Positions 1 through 12,700 of a DNA stretch of 64,000 bases are shown here, piece by piece. The stretch is from Steromphala cineraria (Eukaryota; Mollusca; Gastropoda; Trochida; Trochidae): assembly GCA_916613615.1 (NCBI GenBank), contig OU744730.1, forward strand, positions 4,805,582 through 4,869,581, read 5' to 3'. Below the pieces are notes generated by a model. That model saw only the letters and a list, made by a program, of their open reading frames with translations, was not told the DNA's origin and did not search any database. A program made the translations under genes and the position numbers. Each line of letters opens with the position of its first letter. The stretch's first letter is position 1.

Positions 1-612
1 GCGATTTCCTTATGGTTGATATTGAGAGGAGAAACTAATAGTCCTACCCGAGGATGTACCGATCGTACTAGATCAGCGTATTATATGTCATGAAATGGAC
101 ACCGAATACTTAAAAACTTACAAACAAAAGACCGGGAGCAATAAAACACCAGAGAGCTTTCATGTAGACTGGAGGTTTCGTCCCCAGCATCATCTCAATA
201 TCAGAACTGAACCGGTTAGATCCTAAAAATTAAAATGATTCGCATTTGGTCAATGTTAATTTGTGGATGGTCTTATAAACCAAGGGATATAGGTATTGAG
301 TTTGTAATCTAATCCATTGTTAACTACATTTTGTATTTTTATTTACCTATTGTTCATTGTACTTATATATAAACCACTATCCATCATCTGTTCATATGCT
401 TGAAACCGACATAAGAAACTTGCCAAAACGTCGCATATCATGAATTAAGAAGTTTTCATCCATAAATGTTTCTTCATAATCACGAAAAACACTTTAATGG
501 TAGTTGTGACATCAAATAGTCAATAGGATATTCGGTCCTTGTATATATAGATCCGATTGAAAAGACACATTCATGTTTAATGTCACGTGTAATAAATGAA
601 ATCTCAACATAC
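1..612. other. SLC6 intron 10, no feature seen
   Basis: AT-rich intronic sequence downstream of exon 10. Neither strand shows a convincing exon; short open frames here lack family resemblance. Confidence 0.6.
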
Positions 613-712
613 CATATATCCAACCAATAATGATGCATTCTGTTATTCCAAGCAGCTGCAGTGAGAAAGATCCTAGGTACCAGTCTACCAGCATAAATAC
701 GTATATACCAGC
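613..712 (-). CDS. SLC6 gene exon 10 (TM10), last exon in window
   Basis: Acceptor TCCAG, donor GTATGT. It encodes [19 protein letters not shown] and [15 protein letters not shown], and ends one base into a codon. The next exon (usually starting LNRF or similar) was not found in 1-612, so it probably lies left of the window. Confidence 0.88.
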
Positions 713-3700
713 CTGGAAAACGGTAATGGCAACTTTGGGTTTTGTGTATTTGGAAAATTTTATTCATTTGACACAACAGCATATTTGATTCCGCCAAGCT
801 CCAACATAACCATCTTAAAACTGTCACGCCAACACTTAACAGTAGGCTATTGAAGACTAAACTAAAGAGCACCTAAAAGTATGAGATTCGTTTAAAACCG
901 TTAACCATTATCAGTACACTTTGTATCAATGTACGCAGTAACGTGCCTTCTCATGGACCATAATAAAATGCTCGTTGGCATTTGTTTGTGTGGCATTAAT
1001 ATTAGTACGTGTTATATTTCTTTTGCACGGTAGTTTATCAAGTACAAAAAGCTGCTCTTCCTAGGTCAATGAGATTTAACATTTGGGTCAATCAATGTGT
1101 GCAGTTGTGCATTTTGAGGGTTTAACTTCTTTGGATCTGTAGTATTCATACTTTTTGAATACACGGATATAGCGAACTCGGATATAGCGAACACTCGGAT
1201 ATAGCAAACAAATTTTCAAGTCCCGTCCCTATATATTATCATTTAAATTATATGTTTATAGCGAACACCGGATATAGCGAACTAAATTCGTTGGTCCCTT
1301 GGAGTTCGTTATATCCGAGTTTTACTGTATCTGATTAAATGGGAACCGTTTGGATATTTTTGATGACTCTAGTTGCCCTTTACGAAGAATGTACTTCAAG
1401 TGTAACTCACTTGTGTTGCAAAGATAAGCCCAGCTAGGAAGTATATAAAACACATTGAGGCAGTGACTATCACTCGACGTCGTTGAAGTTGTTTAGGGAA
1501 CGAGTCAATCAAAGCTGTGATCCCAGTTTCAAACATGCCGAACTGAAATTTGTAAGAAGTACGTCATTAAGCGATGATATCACTACATTTGCAGTGTAAT
1601 ATTATCGTTGTGGTCGGTGGGTTGAAAGGTAATAATTGTTTCGACGACGAAATGAGTTTCATCGTCGTGTCTTCTGATATCAAATAATTAAATATCAATA
1701 AATATGATGCTTTATTTGAAGACGATTGGATGAAGATTTTCGTTTGTCCAGAGATACATGATAATAAAGGCAAATGTTTCTTAAAGTTCAAAATATATGT
1801 CCATTTTTATTGATAAAATCTCCAATTCCGCCTTTGGTGGCTGTTGTCTTATAAAATTTATATCTTGTGTCTTATTTAATCCTCACCTCTGAGTCTAGAC
1901 CAACAGTTAGCAACATGAGGAAGAACAACACAGACCACAATTGTGGAAGAGGAAGTTGGGCAAGGGCTTCTGGGTAAGCTACGAATCCGAGTCCAGGTCC
2001 TATTGAAAGATTATCAGTTTAACATGTTCAACTGTGTAAACATGCTGTAATTGAATTTAAAGATAAGCGTAAAAGAATTATTTTTCAAATGGTCAAGAAT
2101 ATGCACTTGAGAGAATATAATGGCTTTAAAGACATTTTCTAGTACGTTTCAAGAGAATTTCTACAACGTATCTAGAAAGTTTCTAGACCGAAGAACAAAA
2201 GAATTATGGTTCATATGGTCAAAAACATACATTGTGCATAGAGATATGATATCTTTACCTTTCTCTCCCTACAAAGTTTACTAAAGGTGTCTTTTGAGAA
2301 AAATGTTTTCGCTGATACAAAATTTATATAACAGTTCACATTGTAACGTGTTTTCCAAGTTGTGGAAAAGAAGAGTTGCTTACTTAATCCAAGCTATACA
2401 ACAATATGTACAAATTTTCCTAATGAAACCTCCATTTTTGCCCTTGGTGACTGATGTATTTAGCTAAACATAATCACAGCATTTAATTCGAACTCAGAAA
2501 AAAAATATTTTCAGTCCAATTTCCTGATGAAGTCTCCAACTTTGCCCTTGGTGACTGATGTATTTAGCTAAACATAATCATAGCATTAAATTCGAACTCA
2601 GACAACAAATATTTTCAGTCCAATTTTCCTGATGAAGTCTCCAACTTTGCCCTTGGTGACTGATGTATTTAGCTAAACAATAATAGCATTTAATTAATTA
2701 TTGTATACAGTACATCTTACCTGTAGTTACAACTTCTGATACATGCACGCCCATGTTGCTGGCCATCGCGCCCAGGATTGAAAAGATGGCAAACCCAGCG
2801 AAGAAGCTGGTACCTTCACTCAGGAAGGTTAGGAGCACAGCGTCTCTTGGTAGGAATAGAAGGTATCATGTCATGGTTCATGTGAGGTGAGGTGAGGTGA
2901 GGTGATGTGGGGGTTAACGCCGCTTTCAAGATTATTTCACTTATATCGCGGCTGCTAGTATTATTGCAGGGAGAAAGCCCGCAACACCATTGTGGCTATG
3001 CATTGCGGTGAAACCTGCGAGCATCGGCTGGAACTAGCGAACCATGGGTGGTACTGCGCTGACATTTAGTGTAGCATTGCACCCAAACATTACCGCTTGT
3101 AGAACAGTTCTCTACTGCAGACAAAGTTGCCGAGCCCCTGGCGGGATTCGAACCACGGACCTCTTGATCCGAAGCCGAACGCGCTAACCACTGCGCTATC
3201 CCGCCCCCTATGGTTCATGTAAATTATGCTTTGAAATCGTATAGCTGCTTAACTTGTTTTTACCTTACGCTAAAACTTGGTGTAAATGTCAATCATTTTT
3301 GTGATCCCTAACAAATTGAACCTGCATTTTGTTAATACTTGTTTTCAGTAGATGACGACAATTTTTCCTGAAGATGAAGAAACATAAAAAAATTATTTCT
3401 ATCACAAACTGAGAGATTTTAATATATCCACAGATTTCAACCTAGCAGTGATAAATGCAATGCTGATGTCCAAACTGGAAAAACAAATTCTGTTACGTCA
3501 TGAAATTGTTACAGATTTTAATATCTTATAAGTATCACAATAGAAGGATTTTGTTGAGTGACTTGGGGCTTAACGTGTTTTCAATTCTATTTTCAGTTGC
3601 TTAACACGTGCATGTTGCCATCCAATGGAGTGCAGATAGACCAGGGAGAAGGAGAAACAATAACTACCTGTAGCAGTTGTTGGAGAACTTGTTGTAGCTG

Positions 3701-6700
3701 GCCATGGTGTGGATTCCACCCCATCCTATTCCCAGAGAGTAGAACATTTGCATCATTGCCTCTACCCATACCTGTAGAAGATGCAGACGGACCAATCTTA
3801 TTGAGTGAGTGAGTTGGGGTTAACTTGTTGTCAGCAATATTTCAGATATTCAACACGTGGATGTTGTCATCCAAAAGAGTATAGACAGATCCGAGAGAAA
3901 GAAGATAAACAGGATGAGGTAACAGAGGAAAGGAAAGGCAGAGTGAGAGATAGACAGCAGGTTTAAGAACAACTCAAATTTGGTCTGGCTTCTACCCGTC
4001 GACCTGTCCAACTTGGGTGACCCTACCAGGAGCTTCTAAGCTGGCATAGCTCTCAGGGTCGCCGAAGCACACAAATCATCACTCCACGACAAGGTCTTAA
4101 GTCAAGCGTTGGAAAATCTAACGTAAATCAGTTGTTTAATACTGAAGTAGATAATGATGATGAAGAACAAGAATATCGCTATAGATGGAATGAGAACAAC
4201 AAGGATATGTTTTTAAATTCTCTACGTAACGAACAATTGGCACTTAATAGGATAACTGACTTAGCAAATGTTGATATCAATTGGGCACTAGATTTATTTG
4301 CCAAACATATTCTTAATGCAGCAGCTTTCTTTAAGAAACCATTAAGAAAAACACAAACTTATAGTTTTTATAATAAGAATTGTCAACATGCTAAACGGGA
4401 GGCTAGACGTGCACTCAGACGTTTTAGGAGTATCAAATCAGCATCAAACAAACGCTTGTACTGTCAGTTGAGAAATACTTACAAGAACGAATGTAGAAAA
4501 GCTAAACATACATTTCAATCTAAGAAAAGAGAAACACTTAAATCATGCTTTCATAACAGTTCCTCTTTTTGGAAAGAATTGAGAAAGTTAAATCACGCCC
4601 ACAGTGTAAGTTGTCCTGTTGATAAGTCTGACCTGTATAATCATTTTAAAGACCTATTTAACGCATTTACTCCTGCTGACGATACAACTGAAAATGATAA
4701 TGACTATGTTGAGTATGAGCCTTTAAATGAGATTGATAGTTGCATACTAGAATCTCCTATCGACGCAGAAGAAATAAGTAATTGTCTTAGCCGTTTGAAA
4801 AATGGGAAATCGCCTGGAGTTGATATGATCCTTGTAGAATTTTTGAAATCGTCTGAGAATATCATCATGCCATTTCTAAAAAATATTTTCAATATTATTT
4901 TTGATGCTGGAAATTTTCCTGTTGCTTGGACAAAGGCAATAATCATACCATTGCATAAAAAAGGCGATCGTAAAAATCCAGATAATTACAGAGGAATTTC
5001 TTTATTATGTATTCTAAGCAAATTATATACATCAATTTTAAATACTCGTATGATAACTTGGGCTAATGTATGGAATAGAATACCCGAAACTCAAGCCGGT
5101 TTCAGACAAGGGTATTCCACAACTGATCATATTTTTACATGGATTAATAGAAAAATGTCTCCTGAAGAAACGAAAGAAATTATATGTTGCGTTTATCGAT
5201 TTTAAAAAAGCCTTTGATTCAATAGACCGTTGTAAATTATGGAGCTGTTTATTTAAAACTGGTTTACACGGGAAAATGTTAACTGCAATTATGAGTATTT
5301 ATAGCTCTGTTAGAGCTTGTGTTAGAAAAGATAGAAGTTTGCAAGGTTGCGTTCTTAGTCCTTTACTTTTTTCTCTATTCATAAATGACCTAGCTAACGA
5401 ATTAGCAAATAACGGCAAATATGGTGTACAGTTATTTCCAGATATATTAGAAATTTTATTCCTAATGTTTGCAGATGATGTTGTGTTATTGTCCGACACA
5501 ATCACTGGGTTACAGAATCAACTTAATATTTTGAATACATTTTCACAATATTCGGGTCTGAAAGTTAACTTAGATAAGACCAATATTGTTGTTTTCAGGA
5601 GGGGGGGGGGGGGGTCGCCTAGCAAATGCTGAAAAGTGGTTTTTTAACGACGAGCCGATAACAACAGTTAATACTTATAAATATTTGGGTGTAATATTTT
5701 CTTCAACATTTAAAATGAGAAATTGTGTAAATGACCTTGCTCGTAGAGGTAAACGGGCTTTAATGGAATTGATCACCAATCTCAGTAAAATTGGAATAAT
5801 AGATCCTGGCATATTTTTTAAAATTTTTGATACTCAGATAACACCGATATTGCTATATGGGGCAGAGATTTGGGGAATGCATAAATTTGACCAACTTGAG
5901 AGGATTCATTTATTAGCATGCAAAAGATTTTTAAAGGTCGGTCCACAAACTCCATCCGCTATTGTTTACGGTGAGTGTGGGCGGTATCCTCTTTTTATCA
6001 ATGCCTTGTGTAAAACCTTGAAATATTGGTTAAAGTTAATCCGTATGAATGAGGATAGAATTCCCTTGAAAGTTTATAATATGCAACTATACTATGATAA
6101 CTGTGGATATAATACATATGCTTCATATATAAGATTTATACTTTTTTCACATGGTTTTGGTTATGTATGGATCTCACAGAGAGTCGGTGATGAAGTTGCT
6201 TTTATAAATAGTTTCAAATCAGTTGCCATTAATATGTTTTTTCAATCATGGAGAAGTATATTAGAGAATAGTTCAAGATATTGTATGTATAGAGAGTTCA
6301 AAAGCCTTTTATCTCCTGAAAAATATTTATCATGTATTGTTGATAGTAAATTCCGTAAGGTATTGATTAGATTTAGATGTGGAATAACTAGACTAAGCTA
6401 TAATGAAGGTAGATGGAAAAGCTTAAGTGTAACAGAACGTAACTGTCCATTTTGTAACTAAGGAGTCGAAGATGAATACACCTTTCTTCTTGTTTGTCCT
6501 TTTTATGATGCTATTAGATGGAAATATTTACCGTCCGTTTATTGTTCGAATCCTAATTATTTTAAAATAATTGTAAAATTTAAAATAAAGTCATTGTTAA
6601 CTACCAATAATGAAAAGCTTTTGAGAAACCTGTGTAAATATTTGTACCATGCCTTTGAACAAAGAGAAGTTAATCGCTTGTCAATTTAGTAGTAAAGGAT

Positions 6701-9700
6701 ACGTTTGGTAGATAATGACCGGGTTACCGTTGTATTCATGCACTGTAAGCTTTGATGTACATATGTCAACTGTATATACTTTGTATACGGGCCTGTTGCC
6801 TATAGACAAATAAAAGACTTGACTTGACTTGACTTGACTCTATCACTCGTTTCCATTGAAGAGGTGCTCAATATAGAAACGTAGCGAAGAATGAGTGAAA
6901 TGTTCTACCTGTCTTATTTGGAAACGGAAAACATCAATGTTTGTTCAGAAACCCCAAACATAATGTTAAACAAAAATATGATTGCATAGATATCTTTAAT
7001 ATAACCAATCCTGGTATGATCTGGTGTCTACACTTTGTTATTCCAGGATTCTCAGTTTGTTAAAGAAGATATTAAAATAAAACCCTGCATCATCAACAAA
7101 CCTGAGGATCTGCAAGTCTGTTGAAGTCTGGTTTGATATAGTAGATAATCCCCTCCCGAGCTCCCTCCAGGGTCACAGCGCGGATCAGAATACACGTGAG
7201 GAGTACGTAGGGCAGGGTAGCAGTCACGTACACCACCTGTTGGGAGTTTGAAGCAATGTGTATGAAGACATATCAGATAGGTCGCTATTTGCTTTCAGTT
7301 GGATAGATAAAGATATTCAGATTTTAGTTGATTTTTTAAGATATGAATTTAGTGCTGATTCTGAATCTAACAATGCTCTGTGATTTCATAAATACTCATT
7401 TTGAGACTCACGTGCCAGAAACAGGTCAATAGTATTGCTAAAAGTTGAATTAGAAAACAATACTAGGAAATCGCGTACAAGTACCATTCATCTTGCCAAA
7501 CCAATTTTCACGATGCTCCATAAACTCATGACGTAAATAAGAGAGAAAACGTTGGATTCTCTCTTATTAAACCACTTGAAGAGCGCTTGAAGTAATGATT
7601 TTGCGAGTGCCACAACTGACCTTGCCTACAGACTTGACACCCTTGATGAGACAGAGGAAGATGAAGACCCATGCTGCAAAGAGGGAGGCCACGAGATGCC
7701 ATTGTATCTCCCCCATCTCGTCCAGACCCGAGGATACCCGCAGTGTGTTGAATCTAAATGAAAATTGCTTTCATCTTATTATGGATAAAATATAATCAGT
7801 TCTTCAGATAAATTTTGTATCCAAGTGATATTTACTCCCTGTGTTTGATACAAATAGATTACGGGCAATTGGGTATTTCATGTGAGAAATATAATGGAAT
7901 ACTGGTGATCTTACATGATTTGGCATACCTCTACATAGATCTTGTGATGATATTACTAAATGTGTTTAAGAGAATGAAACACTGACGTAGAGTTTTGACT
8001 TTTGCGACAATTTTTGTTCGAATTAGTGTTCAATAATTGTTGCGTACAGATATTATGATTCTTTTAATCTTCGAAGAAAGTGTATTCGTATGTGAATTCA
8101 CAGTTTCTTATTAAATCGATTTTAGCTCAACCGGCCCGATAGGTTTATGGCATGGCATTGTGTACGTCCATCCGTCCGTCAGTAAACTTTGTGTATTTTC
8201 GACCTCTCCAGAAGCTTTAGGCATAGAAAGCTGAAACCTGCGTGAGGATGTATTATAATAATTCAATGACAGTACATAATTATATGACACAATCGCATTT
8301 CTTTGAAGACAACTTCAAAATGAGACATACCAAATAATTAACATTTGAAAACCTACATGTTGACATTTAAACGGATCCCTTAGCTTTTGAATTTTCACAA
8401 TTTCTTGTGTTTGTGTTCAGATTTATGAATCGTGAAAAAGAGTGAATACTCAAATAAGCGTTGTACAGCCCGTTCGCCAATTGTTTGTGTTTATTGTTTA
8501 AAATGAAACAATGCTTAAACCAATCACTTTCAAAAAACATTGCTGCACATTATAACTGCCGAGACAACTAATCGGTAGGAAAGGTAAGGGGTTTGGAAAT
8601 TGAAACAGTTTTCTCATCTATTCATTTGGTTTTGTGATTTTTCATGGTTAAATAACATCGTTTTGAATATGTGTGATACACTGAACAGCCTGAAATAACA
8701 CTTGATATAACGGGGAACTGTCATTTGATGTTGTGTATTATGAAGCCGGTTGTTACAGATAAAACAGGTGTGAGGTGTCAGTTTATTGTCGTCCAGTGAC
8801 TCTAGTCATGTGTCGTAACAGGTCATATAACTGCCGGGTCACTGTTTGATGACGCCATCCTGTCTGGTTGAGTGGACAATGGATACACATACAAGACATA
8901 TACAAGACAATTGCCGCCAATTAAACGTTATTTCAATCCCCGACAGGATGTCTAGCTTTCAAAACCAAATGAGGCTGTAAAACATTATATCTGACTAATG
9001 AAAACCAGTAGGTGAACGTTTAATCGTCCGCAACAAATTTCCATTATTGAACACTTCTAATATGGTTCTTCTTTACGATCTACAGAATACAAAATTATAT
9101 AGAAAAAATATCCCAACTTTAAAAGATGTGTTATCGATAACGTATTGATGATAAATAGAGAATCTCACCCAAGTGTCTTCTGATATCAAATATATCAACA
9201 CAAGTTGATAAAAGTATCAAATATCCGAGGCTTGCTTACTTGTATCAACGAGTGTTGATGTATTTGATATCAGAAGACACGAGGGTGAGATTCTATTTAT
9301 CATCCAAAATCATTTTTCACCACATAAGCATTAAAAATGTACATCTTTGAACACTGGATAGCCCTAAACCTGCTAAACCAGTGATGTCATAGCATTGTGA
9401 CGTCATCGTGTTAATGATGTCATAGCATTGTGATGCCATCGTGTTTATGACGTCATATCATTGTGACGTCATTACTGATGATGTTAAACGTTTGTGATGT
9501 CATGTATTTTCTGATTACAAGGCATTGATCTTCCACAAGCGATATCTCCTGTGGAACCCAGTTTTGGATGATAAATAACCAAATCCTAATCGATGCTTTT
9601 TCAAATTACATGACGGTCCCTCATTTAGATAATGATAATCTAAACTTCGGTATATGTGCGGTGACTGCGCACCCGAAGGAGACGCTTATTTTGCTGGACT

Positions 9701-12700
9701 ACCCTTCATTATCCTCACATTATCGTGAATATTATCATATTTTGGAAACTACGTATAACTGATATTTCTTACGCAGTTTGAAACAGCACACCGTTTAATA
9801 AATGAATTGCGGTTGCATGTCTATTGGTACAGGATATTTGAAAGACACATTGTCATTTTATTTGTTTTATTTTTAAGTAATTGAAATTGAAATTATTTAG
9901 AAATTTCCAAAGAAAACAGTAATCCAATACAAAAAAATGTGTTGTAATAATGTTATGACATATGCAAAAGCTATTCTATTCAGAATTTCTAGATGCATTA
10001 ATTTGTTACCAAAACAACTCACTGTCACAGTGAGATAACTCAATCAATCATAAATTAAAGCCGCATTATAGCGGTTTAAACAATGTATTTGATTAAACAA
10101 ACAACTCAATCAGAGAAACCGAAGAGTTGACGTAAACCGGTTCACGGTCAAAGTTAAGCTCCGTACAGCGATGAATAATCAACACTGCTGCGGAGCTTAG
10201 GAGAGACTCGGCACACGGTAGCGAGCCACTAATTAATAAATGTGATGCAACACATTTACGGGGACGGCGACTCGCTTTAACTTATAGTACAAGTTATGTT
10301 CTTTCTTTGCCAATTGATCTAGCGATGAAATGATTCTGCCGATATAATTTTATGAGAATGCAACTACCTAATTGAACAGGAAATTAAGATAATGAACTCA
10401 AGCTAATTGCAACAGAGAGATTTGGTATAATTAAACAGAGGTTAGATCAAACTTTTTATGACTTATAATACCTCTATGAATGGTGTTGAAGGCTGAACAA
10501 TTGGAGCTTATACTCATATCATAACAGACTGATTGCCACTTACTGCCAAAACTCTTCCACAGCCGATCTGGTATCGTTGGATACCATAAAAGTTCCATTG
10601 CCTTTGTTATTTAAATGGCTGTAAGAAACATTTGGTTCTGAAGTCATGTTATTGGCCAGCAAAGCCCCTGTCCCATTCAGTGTGCTGTTCCCTGATTGGC
10701 TGAACGACTGGAAGGAGGTACAGATGGGTGTATTCCACCAGTTGTCGCATGTGACCCATGGTAATGTTTTAGCGAATGACCTCACGAGGTAGTAAAGGAT
10801 CCAGGCGATGACCAGGTTGTAATAGAAGGAGCATATAGCAGAAATAATGGTCATAGCATAGCCCACACCTGCAACATACTCATTATTCACATCATGTACC
10901 TTATGAGAGGAAGTAGCACCATCTTTGTTTTAATGCCAAAGGTATCAGCTTCAGAGGTTCATACATAGAGGATACTAAACTACCTTCCATTTAATACTAC
11001 TTTTATTAACAAGTTAATGCTTTTGTATAAAAACGAGCGTAAGCGAGTTTGATCCCAACTCGTTCGTTTTATAAAGTAGTTTTAGATGGAAGGTCGTTTA
11101 GTATCCTAAATAAGTTTGATATTGCCGTATAAATATTACACTGCAGCCTCTTACATGGGCGCGTAATAAATCTTAACATTCGACCGTAACCTATAAAATA
11201 TATCACGTAACTATCAAAACCAATGCGAACCTCCTTTTCATTATTTAAAGTAGGGAAATGGTTTCAACAAGATTTATTGAACATATTACGTTTGTTTTAA
11301 AAAGTTTAATTTAATATGAAACATCTTTTTTGTTTGTTTTCTTGATATTACAATTTAAACCTGAACACATCTCTTTTGAAATATAAAAACGTGATATGTA
11401 TGTCAAAACTTACTTAAAGGGTAAACTAGTTAAACTATTCACAGAAGTTGAAACAATTGCAAACTTTTAAAGGAGAATATGTTGTCTTGGCTTTCTTGTT
11501 ACACTCGTACCTTTAAACAACGGACAGATGCTCCACACGTGCAACGCTCCCTTGCCGGAGAACTGACCGAGACAGATCTCCATAAAGAAGAGGGGTAGCC
11601 CCACAGTAAAGAGGAAGATAAAGTAGGGTATCAGGAAAGCACCTAAACAATAAGCACTAAATAGAGGCATGGTAATCTTCCTACGCAAAGCCTAAAACAC
11701 CAGTTTCAGAACCGTCAGTTTTATGCCTTGCTGCAGACCCTTGAGTTTTCTGTGATGGCTCTCTAGCCTGTAGGGGCGCTATAGCATCATAGAAAAGTAA
11801 AGGGTCAACAGCAAGGCATAGAATAACAGTTCGTAAACTGGCGTTTTAGGCTTTGAGTAGGAAGATGAGGCATGGTATAAACCAAAGTATATAATCGTAT
11901 ACACATACTATATAAAAGACGTTATTTCGAAAGCAGACATCATGGTTAAATAGGTGCTGTTTATCCTTACAACAAAAACTCACAACAATGACGATGACAA
12001 TATCCTAAACCATTGTCAAATCAAGGTTCCATTAAACTAAAGGAAAAAGGACGGACGCCAATGGCTAAAAATCATGACCTCGCTAAATGTCTCCTCTATG
12101 CCATCTGTAGTAATATACAGCCGATTCAAATAAATAGGGTCTTCCTATGTTATTATATAATGAAAATTTTTGAACTCGATGGTTTAAAATCGGTTCGTAT
12201 GGAATGACGTTCGTTCGTCTAGGGCACCCGTCAGGTCCATTACATAGTTGAGTGACGAAAGTACATACAGAAGGGTGCGGTTTATAAAAACCGTATGCCT
12301 TGAGATGTTTACTAAATTTGTTAGGTTGAATTATAAGAACGGACAAAACCATAAACATACTAACAAACTGATCATTTCAACTGCTAACATATCAAAGTTT
12401 AAAGTGTGAACGTGGCAATTTCATTTGATCGTAGTAAGATAATAGACCATACACCATTTCAATTGCCCTTTCTCGCCCAACGAGGAATGGCATTCTCTCC
12501 CCACAGAGGCAGATCAAGTCATGAAATGTTGATACAGCCGCTGTTCGATTACGCCGTCTTTGTGGGATAGAATGGGAGATGCCTGATTGGAGGCAATCAA
12601 AGTTAGTTGTGCAATCAGAGATGCTGTTCTAAAATCATCAAATTGGCTACTGGATCATGGCAAAAGCATTCTGATATGAACCATCCTTTCCATGCGAGAA

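Noticed and set aside
3141..3206. tRNA gene on the minus strand
   Set aside because: A and B boxes are present but the anticodon arm does not pair, and it continues into a SINE body and tail.
3558..3812. 84-aa plus-strand ORF
   Set aside because: It is antisense to SLC6 exon 6, whose minus-strand translation is clearly conserved.
9568..9762. 64-aa ORF next to the CRE repeat
   Set aside because: No family resemblance, no splice context, and lies in an SLC6 intron.
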